A DNA stretch of 64,000 bases from Spirosoma terrae (lineage in GTDB: Bacteria > Bacteroidota > Bacteroidia > Cytophagales > Spirosomataceae), in contig NZ_JAAFZH010000001.1 in the NCBI RefSeq assembly GCF_010435915.1, forward strand, positions 682,001 to 746,000, read 5' to 3'. A program made the translations under genes and the position numbers. Below the pieces are notes generated by a model that ran no database searches, was not told the DNA's origin, and saw nothing but the letters and a program-made list of their open reading frames with translations. Below, piece by piece: positions 16,936 to 26,987 of the stretch (positions are counted from its first letter, which is position 1; every line of letters starts with the position of its first letter).

Positions 16936-17831
16936 GCACTGTTTACAGGTTTATTCTTCTTTTTCTTCTCTGTTCGCAACGCTTGGCATTGGCTCAGAAT
17001 GGTATCGTAGTTTTTCAATCAGACTTTGGCTTGAAAGATGGCGCTGTATCGGCCATGAAGGGCGTAGCAATGGGCGTTTCAACTAATCTGAAGCTGTTTG
17101 ATCTCACGCATGAGATTCCGGCGTTCAATATCTGGGAAGCAGCCTATCGGCTCCATCAAACGGTAGCGTATTATCCGAAAGGAACTGTTTTCGTTTCGGT
17201 ATGCGATCCGGGCGTAGGTACCAACCGGCGTTCGGTAGTGCTCCTGACAAAATCAGGTCATTATATCGTTACGCCCGATAACGGAACGCTCACGCTCGTT
17301 GCCGAACAGTTGGGTATACAGGAAGTGCGCGAAATTGATGAAGCACTTAACCGACTGAAAAACTCCAGCGAGTCCTATACGTTTCACGGACGTGATGTAT
17401 ATGCTTATACCGCTGCCCGGCTGGCCTCCCATACCATTACGTTTCAGCAGTTAGGAGCAACGGTTCTGAAAGATGTAGTACGGTTACCCTATCAAAAACC
17501 CGACTATTCGGATGGTGTATTACGAGGAACAATTCCGGTGCTCGATACGCAATACGGGAATGTGTGGACCAATATTCCCCGGACCATGCTCGAAAAAATT
17601 TCGGTAAAGCCCGGTGAGATGATCCAGGTAATGATCAGGTATAAAAACGAGCTTGTATATGATAAATCGGTTCGTATGGTCAATACGTTTGGGGAAGCGC
17701 CAGAGGGTGATGACGTAGCTTATATCAATAGTTTACTGAACTTCTCAGTGGCAGTTAACATGGGTAATTTTTCTGAGAAGTATAAGGTGTTTAGCGGCCC
17801 CGACTGGACGGTTACGATCCGTAAAAAATAA
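16932..17831 (+). CDS. SAM hydroxide adenosyltransferase (DUF62) family protein with a signal peptide
   Basis: 299 residues. Family motifs are clear: FQSDFGLKDGAVSAMKG near the mature N-terminus, DLTHEIPAFNIWEAAYRL, VSVCDPGVGTNRR and TPDNGTLTLVAE. The family (PF01887) hydrolyses S-adenosylmethionine to adenosine and methionine, and includes fluorinases and chlorinases. The first 21 residues (MRTVYRFI...LALA, then Q) form a clear signal peptide, so it should act outside the cytoplasm, which is odd for a SAM enzyme. The first ATG lies in an inverted repeat arm, but the intact signal peptide supports this start. Confidence 0.85.
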   Translation: MRTVYRFILLFLLCSQRLALAQNGIVVFQSDFGLKDGAVSAMKGVAMGVSTNLKLFDLTHEIPAFNIWEAAYRLHQTVAYYPKGTVFVSVCDPGVGTNRRSVVLLTKSGHYIVTPDNGTLTLVAEQLGIQEVREIDEALNRLKNSSESYTFHGRDVYAYTAARLASHTITFQQLGATVLKDVVRLPYQKPDYSDGVLRGTIPVLDTQYGNVWTNIPRTMLEKISVKPGEMIQVMIRYKNELVYDKSVRMVNTFGEAPEGDDVAYINSLLNFSVAVNMGNFSEKYKVFSGPDWTVTIRKK

Positions 17832-17869
17832 CAACTGCCTAAAACGCTACGTAGCATTCCAGGCAGTTG
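17832..17869. terminator. Hairpin between convergent genes
   Basis: CAACTGCCT (17832-17840) and AGGCAGTTG (17861-17869) pair perfectly, and the loop contains the palindrome GCTACGTAGC (17846-17855). It begins directly after the TAA of the upstream gene and precedes the stop of the minus-strand surface protein gene. Confidence 0.6.
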
Positions 17870-17890
17870 ACGTTGTTTTACGATATACTA

Positions 17891-20800
17891 TCAGCGAACC
17901 GGATCCCCAATTCGACGGGGGCGTTTTGTTTGCTGAAGTACGTAGGGCACACAGATCGAAGCCGGACAATCGCAGATCGTTGGTAACAGCGCCACCGTAA
18001 CATCAGCGTGACAGCCCGATTGATTATACACCCGGATTGTATAGAATTGCGCTACCGTTGGGTTTGGTAACGTAGCACTCAGTAGACCATTGGAAGGAAT
18101 CGTTCTGGCGGGTCCAGATAGTGCCGCTGTAGAATCAAACGTAGCGCCCAATGAATATTGATACGTATGAGCTGGGTTAAAATTGCTAATAACAAGCTGT
18201 CCATTATCTCTGGCACTATTCCCCAGACAAGTGCTACGTATGGCGCTGGCCTGAACGTTTGGTAGCGTATCTTCCTCAAAAATAATGGGACAGCACGAAT
18301 AGTCAGGGCAGCTACTTCCGGCGTTGTCGACCTGAAGACTATAGGTACCTGGTTCTGTGACCAGTAAACTATTACTGCTCTGATCCCCAATCAAAGCCCC
18401 ATTTTTATACCACCGATAGTTCGATTTTCCGGTAGGTGCTGTCAACTCGAATTGATCGCCCAGACACATCAGGATAGGAACCGATGTACAAACTTTGGCG
18501 GTATCGCCAGGAATAGTAGCTATGTTATAAAGTATACCGGTTGCGTCGACCCGTACCTGATACGTCAGTGTCAGGCTTTGTCCGGCGCTGATAGATGCTA
18601 CGTTCCATAAACTGATTGGGTTGCCAGCCGTAAATGTTGTACCCGATGGTGTGCTGGCAGACTCATCGATGTATGTAAGTCCTGCGCTGAGCGAGTCTCG
18701 TACTAGTATTGAACCAACACCTGTACCTGTATTGGATAGTACAAGTTTGTAGGTTAGCAAATCGCCAACTTTGGCTATCGACCGATCGACCAGTTTGTTG
18801 AGTGTTAGCAGTGACTTACAACCTGTGGGAGCACTATAATTAGTGGTCAGTGTGCTACAGTTTGGGAGGCTAACCGTAACCGTGTGGCTTTGTCCGTCAG
18901 CGGAGAGTCCAGAAAATACCGTAGTGAATTGGCTGTCGAAACTGACGCTGGTTGAGAAAGTCCGCGTAATTCCTCCCACACTAATGGTTAACGTATCGGT
19001 TTCTTTGCTGTTCGCTACCGTTGATACAACTGTCAGGGAATACGTATCAGTTGTGGGATCGCAGCTGCTGGCAGTTATCGCTGTTGTTAAACTGCAGGGT
19101 TCGTCCGTAAATCCGAAATCGTACGTATGGTTATTCTGGCCCGCCGAATTCATCGTAAAGCTGATCGTAGGGTAACCATCTACCAGAAAGGCATCGCTAT
19201 TGCTTAGCGTTTGTCCGGTATTCTGGATTCCTCTTGTTTCGCCGGTAGTGGGTGAGATTCTTGTCAACAGCAGATCGTTAACCAAGGGCGTATTGCCTAA
19301 GGAAGTAACCTTAAGGCAGTACGCTGAATCAGGATTTAACGTAACGCCGTAAATATGGCTACTTGTCGATTGCCCAGTAGCTGATGAAAAATAATAGTTT
19401 CCAGTGGCGTCGGTTACCGCTGTCGCAATAGGTGTTCCAGCGCATTTCTCATATAAGGCTACTGTTGCCCCCTGAATAGCGGGTTCGTCCGGGTCCTGTA
19501 TGCCATCGCGGTTGCTGTCTTTCCAGACGTAGTTGCCTATTTCGATAGGGCTAGGATCGCAAACTGCGCTCATGCCGGTGATGGAGAAATACTTCACGTT
19601 GGTTAGGCCTACTCCGTATTTGGTTGTGCCGTTGGTCCAGTCGAAATAGCGCATACCCGACGTACTGACGCAGCCGGGGTCCGTAAAGCCAACCACTACT
19701 TCTTTTGTGCCTGGCATAATGAAAATGCCTCCATTCGCCAGGTTAACGTGGTTAAAATAGCTTTGTGCATCGCCGTATATATCGATCCCTTGCTCAAAAA
19801 ACCATTTAGGACCAGCAATAGTACCTGGTCCGCCATTATCGACTGATAAGTTGGCGGGTTGGCCAGTAAAACTGTGGGCGATGAGGGCCGCACTCGTAAA
19901 TGGCCCCGATTTCCGGTCTGATTCAAGCTCGAACGTTCCATCGTCCTGCCGCCAGGTACGTAGCAGATAACCTGGCTCGCGGTTCGTATCCGTCGTAAAT
20001 ACTTTTCGGTCGACAATTGTAAAAATGATAGACCCTGTATCATCAAAGCCAATATCATTAAAGAAAGGCTGCTTTTCGCCCGGATTGCCATCGCTTATAC
20101 TGGTCCGAAAAGGGAATTTCCAGCGTGCCTGAGGGAGGTCAGTAGCCGAAAGATCCCCGATATTGAACGAAGTCAAGTCATGCGAGAATACAACTCGGCT
20201 GGCCCCCGTACTGGGGTTCAGTTCGATGATTTTGGCGTATAAGCCCGAGTTATCGCTGGAAGCTGATGCGTCGCATATACCCCCTATGTATAATTTGCCG
20301 GCATACATACGTAGCGCCGACGGCCGAAACCGCCCGTTCGTACAGTTGGCAACAGCCGCGGGAATGTCAATTTCAATCGTAGGTAGCTGACTGGTTGAGG
20401 TAAACCCTCCGGCTGGAATTGTCTGGTAGTTTATTCCCGAAATATCGAGCCGAATAAGATTGCCCTTACCCATGTTGATGATATAGAGATAACGCTCGTC
20501 TTCGCTGATCGTAATACCGCCAAACCCATATTCCCCGATGTTGTTAGTACCTGGCGAAATCGGGAATTGATTGCTGGCTTCAATGCCCATATCACTCAGT
20601 TTGGCGAGCAGCTTATACGATTTATAGGTGAAATCAGGCCCCGAGTAATCAACGGCATAAATAGCCGTAGCGCCATCTGGTGCGGGCGGAAAATCACTGA
20701 GGTTAGGACTGGATAAGGTAGTTAAAATGGCGAGTTTTTGGCGCTTGTGAATCGTTATCGCATAAGGTACGCCAATTTCATATTTAGTAAGGTCGTCCTG

Positions 20801-21406
20801 ATGGGGCGTCAGACTACAGCTTTGACGCCCAACGGAATGGTTGTCATACGCATTGGACGCAAGCGTTACGTCGCCCCCAAAAGGAATACAACCCGCTATA
20901 ATTCGGGGAATCGTACTGCCATCGGAGCCGCACTGGTTTGGTACGTAGATGCCCAGATTTATCTGGCTGTCTCCGCCTTTCGCGAATTGTACGGACGTAT
21001 TGGAACCGCCACCCGCAGCACCATCATTGTAACCGGCAGGCAGTATGAACTCCAGTCGGTAGCTTACTCCCATTGCAATGCCAGAAGTGAGCGTATAATT
21101 TCCTCTATTGTCTGTGGCCTCACTGCTGATCAAAGAACCAGCCCGATACGCATTGACAACAACACCGGGAAAACCTGTTTCCAGCGCATCGCGTGACCCA
21201 TTGTTATTACCATCGAAAAAGACATTTCCGGATATGGACTGGGCTGCCAGATGGCCGGAAAGGAGTAGGCATAATCCCACCAAAAAACCGATTGGCTGGA
21301 GGGAATTAGAGGGGAAAAAGGATAACCAGAAGGGGGGCTTATTGACTCTAGTGTCAAGAGGTTGTTGAGTATTTTGGTAATGAGGTGCTTGGTAGACTTT
21401 TAACAT
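17891..21406 (-). CDS. Large secreted surface protein with SdrD-B-like, DUF11 and Ig-like domains
   Basis: 1171 residues. A hydrophobic signal (about 38-56, ending LAAQ) leads into an SdrD-B-like domain (about 57-145, [23 protein letters not shown]). A long region without a family I recognise follows (about 155-590), rich in beta-strand-like sequence. A second SdrD-B-like domain (about 600-740, [18 protein letters not shown]), a DUF11 repeat (about 840-940, [20 protein letters not shown]) and an Ig-like segment ([11 protein letters not shown]) complete it. It ends in a Cys-rich, basic tail ([19 protein letters not shown]). Likely a calcium-stabilised adhesin-like exported protein. No canonical T9SS type A domain is visible. 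Confidence 0.75.
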   Translation of the reverse strand: MLKVYQAPHYQNTQQPLDTRVNKPPFWLSFFPSNSLQPIGFLVGLCLLLSGHLAAQSISGNVFFDGNNNGSRDALETGFPGVVVNAYRAGSLISSEATDNRGNYTLTSGIAMGVSYRLEFILPAGYNDGAAGGGSNTSVQFAKGGDSQINLGIYVPNQCGSDGSTIPRIIAGCIPFGGDVTLASNAYDNHSVGRQSCSLTPHQDDLTKYEIGVPYAITIHKRQKLAILTTLSSPNLSDFPPAPDGATAIYAVDYSGPDFTYKSYKLLAKLSDMGIEASNQFPISPGTNNIGEYGFGGITISEDERYLYIINMGKGNLIRLDISGINYQTIPAGGFTSTSQLPTIEIDIPAAVANCTNGRFRPSALRMYAGKLYIGGICDASASSDNSGLYAKIIELNPSTGASRVVFSHDLTSFNIGDLSATDLPQARWKFPFRTSISDGNPGEKQPFFNDIGFDDTGSIIFTIVDRKVFTTDTNREPGYLLRTWRQDDGTFELESDRKSGPFTSAALIAHSFTGQPANLSVDNGGPGTIAGPKWFFEQGIDIYGDAQSYFNHVNLANGGIFIMPGTKEVVVGFTDPGCVSTSGMRYFDWTNGTTKYGVGLTNVKYFSITGMSAVCDPSPIEIGNYVWKDSNRDGIQDPDEPAIQGATVALYEKCAGTPIATAVTDATGNYYFSSATGQSTSSHIYGVTLNPDSAYCLKVTSLGNTPLVNDLLLTRISPTTGETRGIQNTGQTLSNSDAFLVDGYPTISFTMNSAGQNNHTYDFGFTDEPCSLTTAITASSCDPTTDTYSLTVVSTVANSKETDTLTISVGGITRTFSTSVSFDSQFTTVFSGLSADGQSHTVTVSLPNCSTLTTNYSAPTGCKSLLTLNKLVDRSIAKVGDLLTYKLVLSNTGTGVGSILVRDSLSAGLTYIDESASTPSGTTFTAGNPISLWNVASISAGQSLTLTYQVRVDATGILYNIATIPGDTAKVCTSVPILMCLGDQFELTAPTGKSNYRWYKNGALIGDQSSNSLLVTEPGTYSLQVDNAGSSCPDYSCCPIIFEEDTLPNVQASAIRSTCLGNSARDNGQLVISNFNPAHTYQYSLGATFDSTAALSGPARTIPSNGLLSATLPNPTVAQFYTIRVYNQSGCHADVTVALLPTICDCPASICVPYVLQQTKRPRRIGDPVR

Positions 21407-21833
21407 ACAGATCTATAGGAAGCTTAAGGCGTAAGCCTTTTCGTCGCAAAACGTATGCCCATAAATCAGGACATGCGTAAGCGATAATCCTATCTTTCCA
21501 GGAATCTGGCTGTCTGTTAGCCGGTTAAGTCGCCCACTAAATGTTGAGTCCTTTTGCTAAAAAAAGACTTAAATAAAAGCTTCGATAATAACTAGTTACG
21601 TATTATCTGTTGCTTACGAAAGTGTGTGTAGTTCTAAAAATGAGGTGCAAAGGACGTGCCATTTTTGTAATTTAATAGATTTTAAGTTTATTAAAATGAG
21701 GGAAAATGATAAAAAATAATGTTCTAAATGGCCTATTTTATTAAAAAGTAAAGGGAAAGGTATGCCGGTTAATTAATTCGCGATAGGCGGTTGTGTCAAA
21801 AAATACTACCTGTAGGTTACTATATAAAAAAAG
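21407..21833. other. AT-rich non-coding spacer
   Basis: About 430 bases between the start of the surface protein gene and the terminator of oligopeptidase B. It is A+T rich, with runs such as TTAAGTTTATTAAAATGAG, and must hold the surface protein promoter. I found no TAnnTTTG match in the right orientation, no ORF and no RNA structure I can name. Confidence 0.5.
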
Positions 21834-21871
21834 AAAACGCCCATTCCGCATATGCGCAGAATGGGCGTTTT
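21822..21871 (-). terminator. Rho-independent terminator of the oligopeptidase B gene
   Basis: AAAACGCCCATTC (21834-21846) and GAATGGGCGTTTT (21859-21871) form a perfect 13-base-pair stem. On the minus strand the stem is followed by a T-rich tract (TTTTCTTTTTTT), starting 12 bases after the gene's stop. Confidence 0.85.
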
Positions 21872-21883
21872 GTAAATTGATTC

Positions 21884-24007
21884 TTACTGGCGTTCACCAA
21901 GTAGATTCAGTAGAAAAGCATACTCAAGCGCTATTTCTTTTAAAGCCTGAAAACGACCCGATGCTCCTCCATGACCAGCATCCATATTGGTGTGAAGCAG
22001 CAACTGGTTTTTATCGGTTTTCAGCGCCCGTAGTTTGGCAACCCATTTGGCCGGTTCCCAATATTGGACCTGCGAATCGTGGAGTCCAGTTGTGACCAGC
22101 AAATTAGGATACGCCTTTTTTGTTACGTTATCGTAAGGAGAATACGATAACATATAGTCGTAATACTGCTTTTGTTTGGGATTGCCCCATTCCTCAAATT
22201 CACCGGTAGTGAGCGGAATGCTTTCGTCAAGCATGGTAGTCACTACGTCGACAAAAGGTACGGCTGCCACAACACCTTTGTATAACTGAGGTGCCTGATT
22301 GATAATCGCACCCATCAACAGTCCGCCCGCGCTGCCTCCCATCGCAAACAGTTTGTCGGAGCTGGTGTATTTGTTCTTGATCAGGTATTCCGATACGTCG
22401 ACAAAATCGTTAAACGTATTTTTCTTTTTCAGCATCTTGCCATCTTCATACCAGCGACGACCCATTTCCTGCCCGCCACGAATGTGGGCGATGGCATAAA
22501 TAAACCCACGGTCCAGCAAACTCAGACGAGTGGAGCTAAAGCCGGGATCGGTCGAATAGCCATACGACCCGTAGGAGTACTGAAGCAGAGGTGCTGTTCC
22601 ATCTTTTTTGGTTCCTTTTCGGTATACGAGAGAAACCGGAACCTGTACGCCATCGCGCGCTGGTACATAGAAGCGTTCTGATACGTAGTTGTTTTTATCA
22701 AATCCACCCAGAACCTCCTGTTGCTTCATGAGCTTTTTCTGGCGGGTGTCCATGTCGTAATCAAACGTTGAGTTAGGCGTCGTCAGCGAGGAGTAGCCGT
22801 AACGTAGTACGTTGGTATTGAAATCAGGATTATAACCGATGCCTGCTACGTAGGCGGGTTCACCAAAGTCCAGATATTCATCTGTTTTAGTCTTCTGATT
22901 GATGACACGAATGTTGGTAAGTCCAGCTTTGCGTTCGCCGAGAACAAGATGATTGACAAATACGTCCATATTGGCCAGATAAACGTCCGGGCGGTGAGCG
23001 ATGACTTCTTTCCAGGCAGTCCGGTCCGCATTTTTCCCTTCCGGTACCTCCATCAGCCGAAAGTTTTCGGCTTTCCAGTTGGTACGGATATAAAACTTGT
23101 CTTTGTAATGAACAATGTCGTATTCATGGCCTTTCTCCCGAGGTAAAAATACCTTGAATTCGCCGGTGGGATTATTCGCTTCCAGTAAGCGATATTCGGT
23201 TGAGACACCATTGTGATCGCAGCCGATGGTAATATATTTTTTTGACTTCGAGCGGCCTAAACCCATGTAGAACTGATTATCGGGTTCTTCGTAGACCAGT
23301 ACGTCGTTTTTAGGGTCAGTGCCTAATACGTGCCGATACACCTGATAACCAAGCAATGTTTGCGGGTCTTTTTTGATGTAAAACAGGGTTTTATTATCGG
23401 TCGCCCAGGCAAAACTGCCCGCTTCCGTATCAGGGATTGACTCCGGATAAACTGTACCCGTTTTCAGGTTCTTGATACGTAGCGTGTAGAGACGACGACT
23501 GACGGTATCTTCGGCAAAAAGGGCCAGTTCATCGTTGTCAGAGATCTCATAACCTCCGAGCTGATAATAGTTATGCCCCTTAGCCATGGCATTCCCATCG
23601 AACATGATCTCTTCGGGGCCATCCAGAGATTCCTTTTTGCGGCAATAAATAGGGTATTCTCCGCCAGTAATAAATCGGGTGTAGTAATAATACGGCCCTT
23701 CTTTGTAAGGAACAGATTCATCCTGCTGTTTGATACGGCCCTTCATTTCCTCAAACAGCTTCTCCTGCAAGCCTTTTACGGGAGCCAGCTCCTGTTCCAG
23801 ATACGCGTTTTCGGCATTTAGGTATTTTATTACTTCAGGGTCTTCGCGTTCGTTCAAATAATAATAGTTGTCGATTCGCTTATGGCCGTTCGTAATCAGT
23901 TCTTTAGGTTTGATAGCGGCTTTCGGAGCCGCAACGGGAGTTGGTTGCGCTTGTGTCATGCTATACAGCGTGAGCGTGATAAAAAAAGTAAAACACGTTC
24001 GTTTCAT
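21884..24007 (-). CDS. ptrB: Oligopeptidase B-type S9 serine peptidase
   Basis: 707 residues with a signal peptide (MKRTCFTFFITLTLYSMTQA). The N-terminal beta-propeller begins with the typical DNYYYLNEREDPEVIKYLNAEN segment. The C-terminal alpha/beta hydrolase domain has the nucleophile Ser559 in GGSAGG, Asp644 in GLHDSQV and His679 in DAGHGG. It cleaves short peptides after basic residues in characterised oligopeptidase B enzymes. The predicted export is common for Bacteroidota members but differs from cytosolic E. coli PtrB. Monocistronic, with an intrinsic terminator. Confidence 0.88.
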   Translation of the reverse strand: MKRTCFTFFITLTLYSMTQAQPTPVAAPKAAIKPKELITNGHKRIDNYYYLNEREDPEVIKYLNAENAYLEQELAPVKGLQEKLFEEMKGRIKQQDESVPYKEGPYYYYTRFITGGEYPIYCRKKESLDGPEEIMFDGNAMAKGHNYYQLGGYEISDNDELALFAEDTVSRRLYTLRIKNLKTGTVYPESIPDTEAGSFAWATDNKTLFYIKKDPQTLLGYQVYRHVLGTDPKNDVLVYEEPDNQFYMGLGRSKSKKYITIGCDHNGVSTEYRLLEANNPTGEFKVFLPREKGHEYDIVHYKDKFYIRTNWKAENFRLMEVPEGKNADRTAWKEVIAHRPDVYLANMDVFVNHLVLGERKAGLTNIRVINQKTKTDEYLDFGEPAYVAGIGYNPDFNTNVLRYGYSSLTTPNSTFDYDMDTRQKKLMKQQEVLGGFDKNNYVSERFYVPARDGVQVPVSLVYRKGTKKDGTAPLLQYSYGSYGYSTDPGFSSTRLSLLDRGFIYAIAHIRGGQEMGRRWYEDGKMLKKKNTFNDFVDVSEYLIKNKYTSSDKLFAMGGSAGGLLMGAIINQAPQLYKGVVAAVPFVDVVTTMLDESIPLTTGEFEEWGNPKQKQYYDYMLSYSPYDNVTKKAYPNLLVTTGLHDSQVQYWEPAKWVAKLRALKTDKNQLLLHTNMDAGHGGASGRFQALKEIALEYAFLLNLLGERQ

Positions 24008-24150
24008 AACAGTCCTGGGCTGCGGTTCGTTTCGGGTGATTGCTGGTAAAAATAACGGATTCTTATCAGCTGCCGAATCGGAAGCTGTCAGGACAATGAA
24101 TTCTTTACGACCTTTGTCTGCTTGTTTGATGTTCTTGCCGAAAAGCTGTC

Positions 24151-24840
24151 ATGATTGAACTCGTTGTTGCCCGTTATACCGAAAACCTGAACTGGTTACG
24201 TAACATACCGTCCAGTATTCAAAAAACGGTATATGCTAAGAACATGGCAGACATAGCAGACCAGGAGGTTATATCCCTTCCGAATATTGGCCGGGAGGCA
24301 CATACGTATTTACATCATATTGTTAGCCGCTACGAATCGCTGGCCGACTGGACCGTTTTCTGTCAGGGAAAACCGTTCGATCATGCCTACGATTTTAAGA
24401 AAAGTCTGAAAGCATTCGTCGATCAGCCTGATTCAATCGGTAGTCCTACGCAGAAGCACTTTCGATGGTTAGGGCACCTGATCGACACAGATGATTGGCA
24501 GGGGGAACGGCTTTTTCGGCCCTGGAGCAAAAACGAAGACGGCCGCGGACTCGATATTCGGGGGTTCCACCGGGCGCTATTTGATGCCGATGGACCTGAA
24601 CTATACACCTTTGTGTTAGGAGCCCAGTTTGCCATTCATCGGGATGCCATTCGGGCGCTACCACTGCGCTTTTATGAGCGTGCCTTGTCGGTATCCGTTA
24701 CGTTTCCAGATGCTGCCCATTGTTTTGAGCGGAGCTGGGATCGGGTTTTTGGTCTTACCGGCCTCGATGCGGATTGGTTAGCCGGTCGGCAAACAGTACG
24801 CCTTAAGCCAATGAAACATCAACTACTCGAAGCGCTTTAG
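24151..24840 (+). CDS. DUF3431 domain protein (glycosyltransferase-like)
   Basis: 229 residues without a signal peptide. It begins MIELVVARYTENLNWLRNIP, continues with LPNIGREAHTYLHHIVSRY and DWTVFCQGKPFDH, and has FVLGAQFAIHRDAIRALPLRFYERAL. These are the conserved blocks of DUF3431, a family of unknown function related by eye to nucleotide-sugar transferase folds. I assign the family from pattern memory, not from a search. The gene stands alone; its divergent neighbour is oligopeptidase B. Confidence 0.7.
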   Translation: MIELVVARYTENLNWLRNIPSSIQKTVYAKNMADIADQEVISLPNIGREAHTYLHHIVSRYESLADWTVFCQGKPFDHAYDFKKSLKAFVDQPDSIGSPTQKHFRWLGHLIDTDDWQGERLFRPWSKNEDGRGLDIRGFHRALFDADGPELYTFVLGAQFAIHRDAIRALPLRFYERALSVSVTFPDAAHCFERSWDRVFGLTGLDADWLAGRQTVRLKPMKHQLLEAL

Positions 24841-24966
24841 GACTACTATTTTTTGCGGAATTTGGAGCCGGCAAACGAACGCTTTTATTCCATAAAGTGT
24901 CTACTCTTTCGGGCCCGTAAATCAGTGGCCTTTTTGTATCTTTAGCGAAGAATCAACCCTCCTTCT

Positions 24967-26460
24967 ATGCACCGAACGTTTTACGTGCCTCGCTTCCGGC
25001 TCGTCCTGTTCTGTATCGGCACGGCCGGCATACTCACTGCCTTTTATACCAATGTAATTTCCCTCGAAAAAGCCTTCCTGCGTATCAATGAGGAGGTTAC
25101 GAAGAATAGTCGGGCCTACGAAACGCTGTCGGATGCCTCACAACGGGTGGGTCATCGGCTGACAGGGAGTCCAAACGGTACTCGTGCGGAAACCTACGCC
25201 TTTGATTTATTGTCTTCTTACGGTTTTAAAGACGTTCGTTATGAGCCGTTTGAGGTTGAAGCCTGGACGCGGGACACCGTAACCCTCTCGGTTGTTCCTA
25301 ATCGGAGCGATAATTTTCGGGATGTTCAGGTTGTTTCGTTAGCCCATTCGCCCGTTGAAGCCCATGTCAAAGGCGAAATTGTGGATGTGGGCAATGGATT
25401 GGAAGGCGATTTTGCCGCCTTGAAAGATAAATTGAAGGGCAAAATAGCACTAGTTAATATTGGATTGGCGGCTCCAACAAAAGGAGCGCGTAACCTGCAC
25501 CGTTCCGAAAAAACAGCACTGGCTATTCAGTATGGGGCATCTGGTGTAATTATGGTGAATCTGGTGCCGGGCAATGTATTGCTCACAGGAACGGCTTCGG
25601 TTACCGGCAAACTGATTTCTATTCCGTCTGTCTGTATCTCCTACGAAAGCGGACAGGCGCTACGTTTATGGATGCAGGAAGAAGTGAGCCCGCTTCAGGC
25701 CGTTATTGACATGACCAACACGAGTCGGAAAATCAAGGCACGTAACGTAATTGCTACGCTTAAAGGGTCAAAATATCCGGACGAAAAAATTGTCGTGGGC
25801 GGCCACCTCGACTCGTGGGATTTAGCAACCGGAGCGATTGATAACGGTATCGGGTCCTTTGCCATTATGGATATTGCCCGGACGTTTAAGGCTCTGAAGT
25901 TGAAACCTAAACGTACGATCGAGTTTGTTCTCTTTATGGGTGAAGAACAGGGGCTGCTTGGCTCAAGAGCTATGGTGGGAAATCTCAGGAAAAAAGGGCA
26001 ACTGGATAAAGTGCGGTATATGCTGAATCTGGATATGACCAACGACCCCAATGGCCTGAATGCATTTGGGCGATCGGATATGGTTTCTTTCCTGACAACT
26101 GTCGGCGAAACGATGAAACGTACTGAGCCAGCCTTTGCCAATCAGATGCAGAATCAGGCCGGATTGCACTCTGATCATCAGCCATTTATGCTGGAAGGGG
26201 TGCCGGTTGTGGGTATGAACGGGCATCTGGATAGATCAGTTCTTGATTGTTACCACGCGAATTGCGACCGGATTAATCTGGTCAATGCCGATCAGCTTAA
26301 AAATACAGTTCGCTACGCGGGGATGCTACTCTATGCTCTTGCCGATGCTGATGATATTCCAGCCCGTCGACAGACCGATTCGCAAACACGCGATTTTCTG
26401 GTGGCCCAGGGGTTACGAACGCCCTTGCAAATTGCCAATGAATGGCGCTGGAAGGAATAA
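24967..26460 (+). CDS. M28-family zinc aminopeptidase with PA domain
   Basis: 497 residues. A hydrophobic N-terminal segment (about 11-29) suggests export or membrane anchoring. Residues about 125-240 resemble a protease-associated (PA) insert (GEIVDVGNGLEGDF...GKIALVN). The peptidase core carries the metal ligands in GGHLDSWDLATGAIDNG, the catalytic pair in GEEQGLLGS, and NLDMTND and CYHANCD. Such enzymes release N-terminal residues from peptides in the periplasm or outside. A weak -7-like TATCTTTA is seen upstream. A 10-base-pair hairpin follows the stop. Confidence 0.85.
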   Translation: MHRTFYVPRFRLVLFCIGTAGILTAFYTNVISLEKAFLRINEEVTKNSRAYETLSDASQRVGHRLTGSPNGTRAETYAFDLLSSYGFKDVRYEPFEVEAWTRDTVTLSVVPNRSDNFRDVQVVSLAHSPVEAHVKGEIVDVGNGLEGDFAALKDKLKGKIALVNIGLAAPTKGARNLHRSEKTALAIQYGASGVIMVNLVPGNVLLTGTASVTGKLISIPSVCISYESGQALRLWMQEEVSPLQAVIDMTNTSRKIKARNVIATLKGSKYPDEKIVVGGHLDSWDLATGAIDNGIGSFAIMDIARTFKALKLKPKRTIEFVLFMGEEQGLLGSRAMVGNLRKKGQLDKVRYMLNLDMTNDPNGLNAFGRSDMVSFLTTVGETMKRTEPAFANQMQNQAGLHSDHQPFMLEGVPVVGMNGHLDRSVLDCYHANCDRINLVNADQLKNTVRYAGMLLYALADADDIPARRQTDSQTRDFLVAQGLRTPLQIANEWRWKE

Positions 26461-26488
26461 AGACTAGCAACTAAGTGGACAATATTGA

Positions 26489-26522
26489 AAGCGATGACTC
26501 TTGAAAAAAGATGTCATCGCTT
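26489..26522 (+). terminator. Hairpin after the M28 peptidase gene
   Basis: AAGCGATGAC (26489-26498) pairs with GTCATCGCTT (26513-26522) around a 14-base loop, 29 bases after the stop. It separates the peptidase gene from ftsL and argues against the ATG at 26511 as the ftsL start. Confidence 0.5.
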
Positions 26523-26588
26523 CTTATTTACGGGCTATCGGTAGCAGTGAGTTTTTCGTTACTTTGTGGCTACGAATCCCTCCCCATA

Positions 26589-26987
26589 ATGGCTAAAAAT
26601 ACGTTCCGTGAGCCCGCGCGGGCAGCGAAGCAGAAAAAGCAGCGACGCCGAATCTGGATGGCGTCCTGGTTGAATGATTTTATTGGTCTGGACCGATTAT
26701 TTGGCGAAGACAATGCATGGCCTATTCGCCATATCGATCGAATTTTGTGGGTTACTTTCCTGCTGGTATTGTATATCGGTCTGAATCATAATGCCGAACG
26801 GCTTGTCCGGAGAATTCAGCGAACAAAAAATCAGGTCGATGAACTACGAGCGCAGGCAACCGTGCTTCGGGCTAATTTTGATAAAAGCGGTAAACAGTCT
26901 GAACTGGCCAAACGTGTAGTAGGACTCGGTTTGACGGATAGCGAGAACCCACCCCATAAAATTGTAGTCAAAAGCGATGAACATTAA
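26589..26987 (+). CDS. ftsL: FtsL-like cell division protein
   Basis: 132 residues from the ATG at 26589. A basic N-terminus (FREPARAAKQKKQRRR) is followed by one membrane helix (about 55-71) and a C-terminal coiled-coil-like stretch (AERLVRRIQRTKNQVDELRAQATVLR). This is the layout of FtsL, a bitopic divisome scaffold that joins FtsB and FtsQ and activates FtsWI. Sequence identity in this family is low, so the call rests on topology and on its position directly before ftsI, with an 11-base overlap. An upstream ATG at 26511 lies in a hairpin and is less likely. Confidence 0.75.
   Translation: MAKNTFREPARAAKQKKQRRRIWMASWLNDFIGLDRLFGEDNAWPIRHIDRILWVTFLLVLYIGLNHNAERLVRRIQRTKNQVDELRAQATVLRANFDKSGKQSELAKRVVGLGLTDSENPPHKIVVKSDEH

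Noticed and set aside
26511..26588. Upstream ATG extending ftsL by 26 residues
   Set aside because: The ATG is inside the hairpin that follows the M28 gene, and the extension would place an extra hydrophobic segment before the basic FtsL N-terminus.
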